From positions 1-21,877 of the forward strand of contig JAQCAO010000008.1 in NCBI GenBank assembly GCA_027731885.1: a DNA stretch of 21,877 bases, read 5' to 3'. Shown piece by piece: positions 1 through 7,259 of the stretch (positions are counted from its first letter, which is position 1; every line of letters starts with the position of its first letter). The notes under the pieces are model-generated. The model saw only the letters and a program-made list of their open reading frames with translations, was not told where the DNA came from and searched no databases. Both the position numbers and the translations under genes were made by a program. The stretch is from Actinomycetota bacterium (GTDB taxonomy: Bacteria; Actinomycetota; Actinomycetes; Nanopelagicales; Nanopelagicaceae).

Positions 1-135
1 CCATAAATTCGGAACACCTGCGGCTGTCTCAAGTTCAACTGCCTCAGCTTCAAGTTTCGGCAAGTCCAAGACCTTTTCTATAGATACAAGAGTTGCGCTA
101 ATCGCAGCAATCTCAAGATCGTATTCACGGGCCAT
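1..135 (-). CDS. prfB: Peptide chain release factor 2, N-terminal fragment
   Basis: This is the first 45 codons of a minus-strand gene that runs off the left edge. Release factor 2 recognises UGA and UAA stop codons on the ribosome and triggers release of the finished protein. The visible translation starts MAREYDLEIAAISATL and continues with SIEKVLDLPKLEAEAVELE and a final GVPNLW. That matches the N-terminal helical domain of actinobacterial RF2, which typically has SIE-VLDL, a Glu-rich helix and PDLW. An in-frame TAA lies 15 codons upstream (178-180), so the ATG at 133-135 is the only possible ATG start. There is no Shine-Dalgarno sequence; a TATCCT box ends 6 nt before the ATG, suggesting a leaderless mRNA. 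The catalytic GGQ domain lies outside the window. The call rests on a short segment, but the match is good. Confidence 0.8.
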   Translation of the reverse strand, partial: MAREYDLEIAAISATLVSIEKVLDLPKLEAEAVELETAAGVPNLW

Positions 136-147
136 GAGGTAAGGATA
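136..147 (-). promoter_or_regulatory. Putative leaderless -10 box for prfB
   Basis: Reading on the minus strand, TATCCT (147-142) fits the actinobacterial -10 pattern TANNNT and is followed by six bases and then the prfB ATG. Transcription would start at or next to the start codon. No clear -35 element is seen. Confidence 0.4.
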
Positions 148-187
148 GCGAGTACTTTCGTTGATGATTTTGAATGCTTAGTTGCGT

Positions 188-206
188 GGAGGAGTTAAAA
201 TCCTCC
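188..206. repeat. Short hairpin upstream of the lipoprotein gene
   Basis: GGAGGA (188-193) and TCCTCC (201-206) can form a 6-bp stem with a 7-nt loop. A second short hairpin, TCTATCT (249-255) with AGATAGA (262-268), follows just before the lipoprotein ribosome site. Neither is followed by a T-run, so they are not obvious terminators. They may be leader structure of the 290-832 gene or have no role. Confidence 0.3.
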
Positions 207-289
207 CATTGTGGGTGCGATCCCAACTCGGGGCACTAGTTCAGTCACTCTATCTGGGCAAAGATAGAAGAGTTGAGTAAGGTGAAGAG

Positions 290-832
290 ATGAAGACCCT
301 GAAAAAACTTATTGCTGTCGTAGTGGCCACTCTTCTTCTTACTTCGTGCGGTCAGAATGATGGCGCATCGGTAAGTGGGGCGGGTCTTGATTTTAATGCC
401 AAAGTAAAGGCAATTGAACTTGGTATAAAGAAAATCGAAGACAATGTCAGTAATACTGGAGAAGTCAGGACAACGGAAGATTTTGAGAATATGACTAATA
501 AAAGTGGTGAAATCCTTGATGAGTTTGAAGCTTTAGTAAGAACTTTTATTTCGGATATAGAACTGGCCAGCGCAGACTTGCCCAAAGAAGACACAGTTGA
601 AAATCCATCAAAAACTACCTTACTCTCCTGGGCTGATGGCTATAAATCTTATGCATATTTTCAAAGACAAAATCAATTGATAAGTCAAGAATGTGTTAGC
701 AAAGCAGCTGGGTGGGTGGGTTGTGTTTATGCGAATGTGCAAGCTCAGATTGATAATGCAAAGGCGTCTATAGATGAATTGAAAGTCACAACTGAGGGAA
801 TAGAAAAGTGGCGAAAGTTCGCGGGTAAATAA
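290..832 (+). CDS. Putative secreted lipoprotein, function unknown
   Basis: A 180-residue protein with a classic lipoprotein signal: two lysine pairs in MKTLKKL, a hydrophobic stretch (residues 7-17), and the lipobox LTSC with Cys20 as the lipidation and cleavage point. The mature part is acidic, mostly helical in appearance (repeated Glu/Lys/Ile heptad-like spacing), and has two cysteines in a QECVSKAAGWVGCVY segment that could form a disulfide. No enzyme motif is recognised and I cannot place it in a family. The ribosome site AAGGTG (279-284) sits just before the ATG. The coding sequence is visibly richer in A and T than its neighbours, and the gene stands alone between prfB and a small membrane protein, which hints at a recently gained or fast-evolving gene. 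Confidence 0.75.
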   Translation: MKTLKKLIAVVVATLLLTSCGQNDGASVSGAGLDFNAKVKAIELGIKKIEDNVSNTGEVRTTEDFENMTNKSGEILDEFEALVRTFISDIELASADLPKEDTVENPSKTTLLSWADGYKSYAYFQRQNQLISQECVSKAAGWVGCVYANVQAQIDNAKASIDELKVTTEGIEKWRKFAGK

Positions 833-863
833 TCTGATTTAACTCGAGGGAAATTGCGAGATG

Positions 864-913
864 GCTCACGATGGTTTGACTTTAGGCAAACCATCGTGCA
901 AACCATCGTGAGC
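864..913. repeat. Inverted repeat with an extra tandem copy of one arm
   Basis: The left arm, GCTCACGATGGTTTG (864-878), is perfectly complementary to 899-913 (15 bp). In addition, the 12-mer CAAACCATCGTG occurs twice back to back (887-898 and 899-910). The left arm can therefore pair with either copy: a 12-bp stem with an 8-nt loop, or a 15-bp stem with a 20-nt loop. No T-run follows, so it is not a standard terminator. The right end lies where the -35 region of the 942 gene would fall, so it may be an operator. Confidence 0.85.
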
Positions 914-941
914 AAAGTTCATACTGCTACCCTTCTGACTT

Positions 942-1325
942 ATGAGCACCGATCCTGCCAAGCAAGAGCGCATGCGCTCCATCGTGTCCACCCTTTTATA
1001 TGTAGAAGGTGCGATCGTGTTATCCCTAGGCATCTGGATGGGGGTAATGGGAATTACTCACGAAGATCGCGAGATAGAGCCGCTAATGGGCGTGCTCGGC
1101 TTTACAGTTTTGGGTGGCTTCGGATTAATCGCTTGCGGTCGCGCATTTGCGCAGAAGAAGAATTGGGGAAGAGCCCCTGCAGTTTTAGCTAATTTAATTG
1201 TCTTGGGCGTTGTGCGCTATCAATTCGATGGGGGCTTTTTCATCGGCGCAGTACCACTTCTACTTCTATCGATACCAATTTTATATTTAGCAATATCAAT
1301 TGTTCCTGAGGGAAAAAAGAAGTAA
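942..1325 (+). CDS. Small integral membrane protein, function unknown
   Basis: A 127-residue protein with four hydrophobic segments (about residues 16-36, 48-67, 79-93 and 97-120) and a lysine-rich C-terminus (EGKKK), consistent with a small four-helix inner-membrane protein with cytoplasmic ends. The N-terminal MSTDPAKQERMRS is soluble and charged. No catalytic motif is seen. I recognise the general type as common in actinobacteria but cannot name a family or role. The ATG at 942 has no ribosome site; a TACCCT box (928-933) ends 8 nt upstream, so the mRNA may be leaderless. An in-frame ATG at 972 is a possible alternative. The stop lies 11 bp from the convergent dehydrogenase gene. Confidence 0.7.
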   Translation: MSTDPAKQERMRSIVSTLLYVEGAIVLSLGIWMGVMGITHEDREIEPLMGVLGFTVLGGFGLIACGRAFAQKKNWGRAPAVLANLIVLGVVRYQFDGGFFIGAVPLLLLSIPILYLAISIVPEGKKK

Positions 1326-1336
1326 ATCAAAGTTAC

Positions 1337-2185
1337 TTAAAAGGGAACTATCTTTCGATCTTCCCAAAGTAGGCCTGTAACTTGACCTGTTCCGCGTTCT
1401 GAAATATCCGCTGTTGCTAACCAAATAGCAGTCTCGGCACCTTCTTCAACGCTACGTGGCGCATCGGGTCCGCCCATATCAGTGCGTGTGTGATTGGGAC
1501 AGATCGCATCCACGTAAAATCCGCGAGCACCGAGTCCCGTTTCGTGCGCCAAATTGCGCACAAGTGAATTAACCGCAGCTTTACTAATTCGATACGGGGC
1601 AAGTCCTCCGGCGCTTCCTGGTCCAGACATCCGACCTAAGCAGGCAGAGTAGATAACAACGCGACCGTCACGCGCATCGGCCATGGCAGGTGCGATTGAA
1701 TTTACTAAAATGAAAACTGAGTTTAAATTGATATTAAGAACGCGGTTCCATTCTGCATCTGTTGTGCGCAGAGTTTTTGACATCTTCTCGCTCATAACTC
1801 CATGGGCTAGTACCAAAACTTTTGGGGCCGCAAGTGAGGTGGCTATTTCATCTGCCATATTCCGAGTCGCAATTTGATCTTCTAAATCAACTGCGTGGGT
1901 TGTGATCGTTAACCCTGACTGTGTCGCCACAAATTCGCTGAGTAAGGATTGGCGAGCGCCGTCTAGTCGCTGCACATCCTTTGCGATAAGCGCTAGATCA
2001 AAACCTGCGGCAGCTAATCCCCGCGCAGTTTCCAAGCCGAGTCCGCGACTGCCGCCGCTAACAATCGCCAGTGGTCTTGAAGTCGGGGCGGTTTCTGAAT
2101 GCACGAACCAACTCTGCCAACGAAGGCGGAGACTGTCGCGCTGAGATTCGCTTTTAGCGCCCGCATCCGGCGTAATTGTGCTCAA
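1337..2185 (-). CDS. Short-chain dehydrogenase/reductase (SDR), substrate unknown
   Basis: A 282-residue NAD(P)-dependent oxidoreductase of the classical SDR superfamily. The Rossmann nucleotide site SGGSRGLG (variant of TGxxxGxG) lies near residues 43-50. The AHG element stands where NNAG is usual. An N-x-N-S segment (LNINLNSVF) follows, then a Ser and the YRISK catalytic Tyr-x3-Lys. The C-terminal CPNHTRTDMGG is the usual PG-type loop. About 40 extra residues precede the Rossmann core. The start is a TTG (2183-2185) preceded by AAGG at 7-nt spacing; no ATG lies before the Rossmann motif. It is divergent from kgd and convergent with the 942 gene, so it is probably a single transcription unit. 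The substrate cannot be inferred from sequence. Confidence 0.85.
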   Translation of the reverse strand: MSTITPDAGAKSESQRDSLRLRWQSWFVHSETAPTSRPLAIVSGGSRGLGLETARGLAAAGFDLALIAKDVQRLDGARQSLLSEFVATQSGLTITTHAVDLEDQIATRNMADEIATSLAAPKVLVLAHGVMSEKMSKTLRTTDAEWNRVLNINLNSVFILVNSIAPAMADARDGRVVIYSACLGRMSGPGSAGGLAPYRISKAAVNSLVRNLAHETGLGARGFYVDAICPNHTRTDMGGPDAPRSVEEGAETAIWLATADISERGTGQVTGLLWEDRKIVPF

Positions 2186-2252
2186 TATCGCGCCTTGGGT
2201 TGGCGAGAGAGGATTTATTTAAGCCACGCTCAGCCGATAGGATTAGGCACGC

Positions 2253-2277
2253 ATTAAACGTTTTTTTCCGCGTTAAT
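2253..2277. promoter_or_regulatory. Imperfect palindrome in the SDR/kgd divergent spacer
   Basis: ATTAAACG (2253-2260) faces CGTTAAT (2271-2277) across a seven-T tract. The arms match except for one bulged A. It lies in the 111-bp spacer between the divergent SDR and kgd starts and just before the kgd ribosome site, so it could be an operator or an mRNA leader hairpin. No experimental basis. Confidence 0.3.
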
Positions 2278-2296
2278 CGTGAAGAGGGAGTTGCCA

Positions 2297-5200
2297 GTGT
2301 CGGCAGATTTCGGAGCCAATGATTGGCTCGTCGAAGAGATGTACGAGCGTTACCAAGCCGATCCAACTTCAGTTGAACCTTCATGGATTGAATTCTTTAA
2401 GACTTACTCACCCGGCGCCACAACTTCTGCGCCAGTTGCGACAACCTCAGTGACCTCAGCACCAGCAACCTCAGCACCAAAAGGCGGAACGCCACCTGTT
2501 CCTAAAGCTGCACAAAAAGTTTCTGCACCGGCGCCAGTTGCTGCACCCGTTGCACCAGTTGTTGCTGCGCCGGTTGTTGCTGCACCAGTTGTTGCTGCGC
2601 CGGTTGTTGCTGCACCAGTTGTACAAGCAGCTGCACAAGCTTCGACACCAACCCCCGCACAAGCTCCAGTTAAGCCGGCACCCCTCTTAGATACACCAAG
2701 TGCTGCAACTATGGAACCACTTCGTGGAGTTGCTGGACGCGTAGTTGCATCAATGGAAGCTTCGCTATCCGTTCCGACAGCGACAAGTGTGCGCGCAATT
2801 CCTGTCAAGTTGATGATTGATAATCGCACCGTTATTACAAATCACTTAAAGCGAACTCGCGGCGGAAAAGTTTCATTTACCCACATCATTGCTTACGCAA
2901 TGATCAAAGCGATGCGCCAGATGCCAGAGATGAATGTTTTCTATGGCGAATTAGATGGCAAGCCCGCACTTGGTCGTCCCGAACATATCAACTTGGGAAT
3001 TGCAATTGATTTAGCAAAGCCAGATGGAACCCGCCAATTATTGGTCCCATCTATTAAAGGTTGTGAAGCTTTAGATTTCGGGCAGTTCTGGGTTGCCTAT
3101 GAAGAAATTGTTAAGAAAGCCCGCGCCGGTACTCTCACTGTTGAAGATCATTCAAACACAACTGTTTCGCTGACTAACCCCGGAACGATCGGAACTGTTC
3201 ACTCAGTGCCGCGTTTGGTACAAGGCCAAGGTTTGATCGTTGGCGTCGGTGCAATGGATTATCCAGCTGAATTCCAAGGTGCAAGTGAAGAAACTCTGGC
3301 TCGAATGGCAATCAGTAAGGTAGTTACTCTTACCAGCACTTACGATCATCGCGTTATTCAGGGCGCGCAATCAGGAGATTTCCTACGTCGCATCCACGAA
3401 ATTCTGCTCGGTGCGGAAAACTTCTACGATGAAATTTTTGCTGCACTTCGTATTCCATACGAGCCAATTCGCTGGGCATCAGACTTTGAATTCTCCAAAG
3501 ATGAAGAGATCAATAAGACCGCTCGCGTGCAGCAACTAATTCAGGCTTATCGCACCCACGGTCACTTGATGGCAGATACCGATCCGCTGGAATACGCACA
3601 GCGTTCTCACCCAGATCTTGATGTTGTTACCCACGGACTTACTTTGTGGGATCTCGATCGTGAATTTGCAACTGGTGGTTTTGGCGGCGAGAAGTTTATG
3701 AAGCTCCGCAAGATTCTCGGAATCTTGCGCGATTCCTACTGCCGTTCAGTTGGCGTTGAATATATGTATATCTCAAGCCCTGAAGAGCGTAAGTGGATAC
3801 AAGAACATATTGAAGTTGGTTTCACAAAGCCAGCTCGCGAAGAACAACTCCACATCTTGCAAAAGCTCAGCGATGCCGAAGCATTTGAATCTTTCTTGCA
3901 GACCAAGTTCGTCGGACAGAAGCGCTTCTCGCTGGAAGGTGGCGAATCTGTAATTCCGATTCTTGATGCTGTGATTTCTGCAGCGGCTGAGAAGAAACTC
4001 GATGAAGTCTGTATCGGAATGCCACACCGAGGTCGCTTAAATGTTTTGGCAAATATCGCAGGTAAGGCCTATGGCCAGATCTTCCAAGAGTTCCAAGGAC
4101 ATTACAAAGAGAATGAAGTTCACGGTTCTGGAGATGTGAAGTACCACTTAGGTACTGAAGGCGTATTTACAGCCGAATCAGGCGCACAGACCAAGATTTA
4201 CTTAGCTGCAAATCCATCACACCTAGAAGCGGTAAATCCAGTTCTTGAAGGAATTGTTCGCGCCAAGCAGGATCGCTTAAATATAAAAGATCTCTTCTCG
4301 GTTCTACCAATTCTCTTACACGGAGATGCCTCATTTGCCGGCCAAGGAGTTAACTTCGAAACTCTGCAGCTTTCCAAACTTCGCGGCTACCGCACTGGCG
4401 GAACCGTACATATAGTTGTAAATAATCAAGTTGGCTTTACTACAGCGCCACACGCTGCACGATCTTCACGTTATTCAACCGATGTTGCAAAAACAATTGA
4501 GGCTCCAGTCTTCCACGTAAATGGAGATGATCCGGAAGCGTGCGTACGCGTGGCGCACCTAGCCTTTGAGTATCGCCAAGCATTTAACAAGGATGTTGTC
4601 ATCGACATGGTTTGCTACCGCCGTCGTGGACATAATGAAGGCGATGAGCCGAGCTTCACTCAGCCGCTTATGTATAAGCTAGTAGACGCCAAGCGATCAA
4701 CCCGAACTCTTTATACCGAATCCCTAGTCGGGCGCGGTGACATCACACTGGAAGATGCAGAAAAGTTGGCGCGCGATTACCAGGTGCAACTCGAAGAAGT
4801 TTATGCATCAGTTGCAAATTATGAAGAAGAGCATGATCCAAACTTCCAGCCTCCAACTGTTCCTAACGCTGAAGATGTCCCAACATTTATCTCTGAGCCA
4901 TTGATTCGTGAAATTGCGGCAACACAGATTGCCATTCCAGAAGGCTTCCACGTCCATCCCAAGTTATTGCCACAACTTCAAAAACGCGCTGAGTCAATTG
5001 ATAATGGAACCATCGATTGGTCAACCGGTGAAATGCTCGCCTTTGGTTCGCTACTTAAAGAGGGGCGACCAATTCGTTTGGCGGGACAAGATTCACGTCG
5101 TGGCACATTTAGCAATCGCCATGCAGTAATTGTTGATAAAGAGAACGGTTCTGATTGGACTCCACTTAGCTCTCTAGTCGCTGATCAGAGCCAATTCTTT

Positions 5201-6040
5201 GTAATTGACTCCCTGCTCTCTGAATATGCAGCGATGGGATTTGAGTATGGATATTCAGTTGCTCGACCAGAAGCCCTTGTCTTATGGGAAGGCCAATTCG
5301 GAGATTTCGCAAATGGGGCTCAAACAATTATCGATGAATTTATCTCGTCCGCACTTCAAAAATGGGGTGAGCGTTCATCCGTGGTCTTGCTACTTCCACA
5401 TGGTTATGAAGGTCAAGGACCAGATCACTCTTCAGCGCGTATCGAACGTTTCTTATCTCTTGCCGCTGAAAAGAATATGACGATTGCGCAGCCTTCAACT
5501 CCTGCCTCTTACTTCCACTTGCTACGTTTCCACGCAGCAAATCCAAAGCGCCGCCCTATGATTGTCTTCACACCAAAGTCAATGCTCCGCTTACGCGCTG
5601 CTGCTTCTTCAATGAGTGATTTCACATCAGGAACTTTCTTGCCAGTAATCGGTGACACCACCATAAGTAATGCATCTCGTTTGATTTACTGCTCTGGAAA
5701 GATTTATCACGACCTTGTTGCAGAACGCGCTCGTCTAAATGACAACAGCACGGCAATTGTTCGTGTTGAGCGCTTGTATCCACTTCCAGTTACCCAAATG
5801 GAAGTTGAAGCAAAGAGGCATCCAAACGCTAATTTACTTTGGGTTCAAGATGAACCAGCAAACCAAGGACCTTGGCCTCATATCGCCCTAAGTACTACCG
5901 AGGTTATTGGTGGAACCGCAGTTGATGCCCGCGTACTTCGGAGAATTTCACGTCGCGCATCTGCATCTCCAGCAACCGGTAACCACCACTTACATGAAGA
6001 AGAGGCGAAAGCGCTGATGTATGAGGCGTTTACCCGCTAA
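2297..6040 (+). CDS. kgd: Multifunctional 2-oxoglutarate dehydrogenase/decarboxylase (E2-E1 fusion)
   Basis: A 1247-residue actinobacterial Kgd, the TCA-cycle enzyme that decarboxylates 2-oxoglutarate with thiamine diphosphate and passes the succinyl group on as part of a hybrid dehydrogenase complex. Order of parts: N-terminal E1-type helix ending LVEEMYERYQ; an Ala/Pro/Val linker (about 41-115) with no lipoyl domain; an E2 acyltransferase domain (about 115-360) with the DHRVIQGA active-site motif at 350-357; then the E1 part with GMPHRGRLN, the thiamine motif GDASFAGQG (from 676), GHNEGDEP (from 778) and QDSRRGTFSNRH (from 931). Length fits the family (about 1230). I chose GTG 2297 because GAGGGAG (2284-2290) is 6 nt upstream and the protein then begins like mycobacterial Kgd; GTG 2279 would place that site inside the gene. 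The 3' end overlaps sodX by 11 bp. Confidence 0.95.
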   Translation: MSADFGANDWLVEEMYERYQADPTSVEPSWIEFFKTYSPGATTSAPVATTSVTSAPATSAPKGGTPPVPKAAQKVSAPAPVAAPVAPVVAAPVVAAPVVAAPVVAAPVVQAAAQASTPTPAQAPVKPAPLLDTPSAATMEPLRGVAGRVVASMEASLSVPTATSVRAIPVKLMIDNRTVITNHLKRTRGGKVSFTHIIAYAMIKAMRQMPEMNVFYGELDGKPALGRPEHINLGIAIDLAKPDGTRQLLVPSIKGCEALDFGQFWVAYEEIVKKARAGTLTVEDHSNTTVSLTNPGTIGTVHSVPRLVQGQGLIVGVGAMDYPAEFQGASEETLARMAISKVVTLTSTYDHRVIQGAQSGDFLRRIHEILLGAENFYDEIFAALRIPYEPIRWASDFEFSKDEEINKTARVQQLIQAYRTHGHLMADTDPLEYAQRSHPDLDVVTHGLTLWDLDREFATGGFGGEKFMKLRKILGILRDSYCRSVGVEYMYISSPEERKWIQEHIEVGFTKPAREEQLHILQKLSDAEAFESFLQTKFVGQKRFSLEGGESVIPILDAVISAAAEKKLDEVCIGMPHRGRLNVLANIAGKAYGQIFQEFQGHYKENEVHGSGDVKYHLGTEGVFTAESGAQTKIYLAANPSHLEAVNPVLEGIVRAKQDRLNIKDLFSVLPILLHGDASFAGQGVNFETLQLSKLRGYRTGGTVHIVVNNQVGFTTAPHAARSSRYSTDVAKTIEAPVFHVNGDDPEACVRVAHLAFEYRQAFNKDVVIDMVCYRRRGHNEGDEPSFTQPLMYKLVDAKRSTRTLYTESLVGRGDITLEDAEKLARDYQVQLEEVYASVANYEEEHDPNFQPPTVPNAEDVPTFISEPLIREIAATQIAIPEGFHVHPKLLPQLQKRAESIDNGTIDWSTGEMLAFGSLLKEGRPIRLAGQDSRRGTFSNRHAVIVDKENGSDWTPLSSLVADQSQFFVIDSLLSEYAAMGFEYGYSVARPEALVLWEGQFGDFANGAQTIIDEFISSALQKWGERSSVVLLLPHGYEGQGPDHSSARIERFLSLAAEKNMTIAQPSTPASYFHLLRFHAANPKRRPMIVFTPKSMLRLRAAASSMSDFTSGTFLPVIGDTTISNASRLIYCSGKIYHDLVAERARLNDNSTAIVRVERLYPLPVTQMEVEAKRHPNANLLWVQDEPANQGPWPHIALSTTEVIGGTAVDARVLRRISRRASASPATGNHHLHEEEAKALMYEAFTR
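2551..2622 (+). repeat. 30-bp tandem repeat in the Kgd linker
   Basis: A 30-bp unit (2551-2580) is repeated exactly at 2581-2610 and a third copy begins at 2611 and continues for 12 bp. It encodes alternating APVVA units in the flexible Ala/Pro linker between the N-terminal helix and the E2 domain. The near-perfect identity at DNA level points to recent slippage or unequal exchange. Confidence 0.9.
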
Positions 6041-6380
6041 CTTTTTTATTTCTGGTTTTGATTCTGGTGATTACCTTTCCGATTACTTCCGCTCTACTCA
6101 AATGACCCCAGGTACGAGAGTCAGTACCTAATTTGTTATCGCTTTCGACGAAGTAGCTTTCCTGCCCAGAATCATCTAGCTCGATTTGTGTTATGCGTTT
6201 TATATAAAGAATCCCAGGTTGCTGCTCGCGCTCGATAACAACAACGTCGCCCAACCGAAGTGTTAAGCGCTTACTCCCGAAGAACCGGTAGCGGACAAGG
6301 AGCCAATCCCGTGGGTTGTAAGTCGGCTGCATTGAAGCGCCTTCTACGATGACCCTTCCGAAGATGCCAAAGCCGCTCAT
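6030..6380 (-). CDS. sodX: Nickel superoxide dismutase maturation peptidase SodX (S26 family)
   Basis: A signal-peptidase-like protease expected to remove the leader from pro-SodN so that the new N-terminal histidine can bind nickel. The visible S26 motifs are GASMQPTYNPRD, where the Ser is the expected nucleophile; GDVVVIERE; YIKRI, with the expected general-base Lys; and ESDNKLGTDSRTWG, equivalent to the GDN-x-DSR box. The reading frame is open up to 6533, but that would overlap sodN, and the conserved part starts around MSGFGIFGRV, so I take ATG 6380 (116 residues). A GTG at 6395 is an alternative; neither has a strong ribosome site. It is divergent from sodN and ends inside the kgd 3' end. 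Function is assigned from motifs plus sodN linkage. Confidence 0.85.
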   Translation of the reverse strand: MSGFGIFGRVIVEGASMQPTYNPRDWLLVRYRFFGSKRLTLRLGDVVVIEREQQPGILYIKRITQIELDDSGQESYFVESDNKLGTDSRTWGHLSRAEVIGKVITRIKTRNKKVSG

Positions 6381-6437
6381 GAACGGTAGTCTCACACATA
6401 CAGCTTTCGAAATAAAGAAAAGAATTGAGGAGAGAAA
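6381..6437. promoter_or_regulatory. Divergent sodX/sodN control region with 8-bp palindrome
   Basis: Only 57 bp separate the two divergent starts. The spacer contains the perfect palindrome TTTCGAAA (6405-6412) and the sodN ribosome site GAGGAG (6428-6433). Nickel SOD genes in Streptomyces are controlled by the nickel-responsive Fur-family repressor Nur. The palindrome does not resemble the TGCAA-type Nur half-site I know, so any link to nickel control is a guess. Confidence 0.35.
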
Positions 6438-6836
6438 ATGAAGAACTTTTTTACACCAAAAGTAACTGTTCATGCTCACTGCGATCTTCCTTGTGGAGTT
6501 TATGATCCAGCACAGGCGAAGATTGAAGCGCAATCTGTAAAGGCGTGCATGGAAAAATATGCCGCAAATCCAGATCCAGATTTCCGCTCACGTTCAGTTG
6601 CAATTAAAGAAGAGCGTTCACACCAAGTTAAAGAGCACCTATGGGTTCTGTGGACGGATTACTTCAAGACTCCACACTTTGAGGCCTACCCACAACTTCA
6701 CTCGCTATTTAACGAAGCAACAAAGTTAGCGGGCGCAGCTGGCACCAAGGGAACGCAAGATGTAGCAGTTGCAGATAAGTTGATCGCAAAGATCGATGAG
6801 ATTGCAGAGATCTTTTGGGCAACTAAGAAGGCTTAA
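6438..6836 (+). CDS. sodN: Nickel-containing superoxide dismutase
   Basis: NiSOD dismutates superoxide to oxygen and hydrogen peroxide in the cytoplasm as a hexamer. The 132-residue precursor has a 13-residue leader (MKNFFTPKVTVHA) followed by the nickel hook HCDLPCGVYDP. The nickel ligands are therefore His14, Cys15 and Cys19 of the precursor, His1, Cys2 and Cys6 of the mature enzyme. The mature chain is 119 residues, close to the usual 117. The rest is the expected four-helix bundle with conserved SHQVKEHLWVLWTDYF. The ribosome site GAGGAG is at good spacing. SodX, the likely leader peptidase, is divergently encoded next to it. The stop codon overlaps the stop of the convergent hotdog gene by 4 bp. 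A nickel enzyme fits an iron-poor aquatic life style, but that is inference. Confidence 0.97.
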   Translation: MKNFFTPKVTVHAHCDLPCGVYDPAQAKIEAQSVKACMEKYAANPDPDFRSRSVAIKEERSHQVKEHLWVLWTDYFKTPHFEAYPQLHSLFNEATKLAGAAGTKGTQDVAVADKLIAKIDEIAEIFWATKKA

Positions 6837-7249
6837 CCCTCTGAGCAATTAATTAAAGATTGAGCGGCGGTGCGCGCGAGGAAAGATACTCGCTCCACCG
6901 CCGTTCTTTCTATTCTGGAGTAAGCGATATGGCGCTCACCATCGTAAATATCGCATTCAAAGATCATTGTCCGATCAACAACTTCAATACAGCGCGCAGT
7001 GGCACGAACTTCTGTTCCGATTCCAACAGAGTCAATCAGCGAGATATCAAATTTATCAACAATCGTTGTTTCACCATTTTCTAGTAACTCGACCAGCGCC
7101 GCCACACACGCACTCTCCATCACGCTCATAAAGTGACCTGGCGCTAAAATTGGTAGATCTGAAATTCCCATCGCTAAGCACGTATCGCCGGGGCGCACAG
7201 TCATCACTGAAAATCCAACTGCGCCAATAATCTCTTCAGCAGGTTTCAT
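6833..7249 (-). CDS. Hotdog-fold, FlK-like thioesterase family protein, probably lacking the usual catalytic residues
   Basis: A 138-residue single hotdog domain resembling the fluoroacetyl-CoA thioesterase (FlK) family in length and layout: VRPGDTCLAMG, then a helix HFMSVMESACVAALVELL, then a strand pair ending EVRATARCIEVVDRTMIFECDIYDG. In FlK-type enzymes a Thr, a Glu and a His form the active site. The Glu is kept (MESACV), but by my hand alignment the Thr position is Pro (ILAPGHF) and the His position is Leu (ISLIDSVG). It may therefore bind rather than cleave an acyl-thioester. The frame is open to 7348, but that overlaps rsrA and lacks family similarity, so I start at ATG 7249. It follows rsrA by 10 nt and is likely the last gene of the sigR operon. 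Confidence 0.75.
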   Translation of the reverse strand: MKPAEEIIGAVGFSVMTVRPGDTCLAMGISDLPILAPGHFMSVMESACVAALVELLENGETTIVDKFDISLIDSVGIGTEVRATARCIEVVDRTMIFECDIYDGERHIAYSRIERTAVERVSFLARTAAQSLINCSEG

Positions 7250-7259
7250 AAAATACGAC

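Noticed and set aside
854..1192. Alternative plus-strand frame overlapping the 942 membrane gene
   Set aside because: It crosses the inverted repeat, is Arg/His-rich without any domain, and the overlapping frame encodes a well-formed membrane protein.
2404..2829. Minus-strand reading frame rich in Thr/Gly/Ala opposite the Kgd linker
   Set aside because: It is the complement of the APVVA repeat region; the low-complexity translation and the clear gene on the other strand mark it as a shadow.
6381..6533. N-terminal extension of sodX up to 6533
   Set aside because: It would overlap sodN antisense by about 96 bp, shows no peptidase similarity, and the conserved S26 core begins after ATG 6380.
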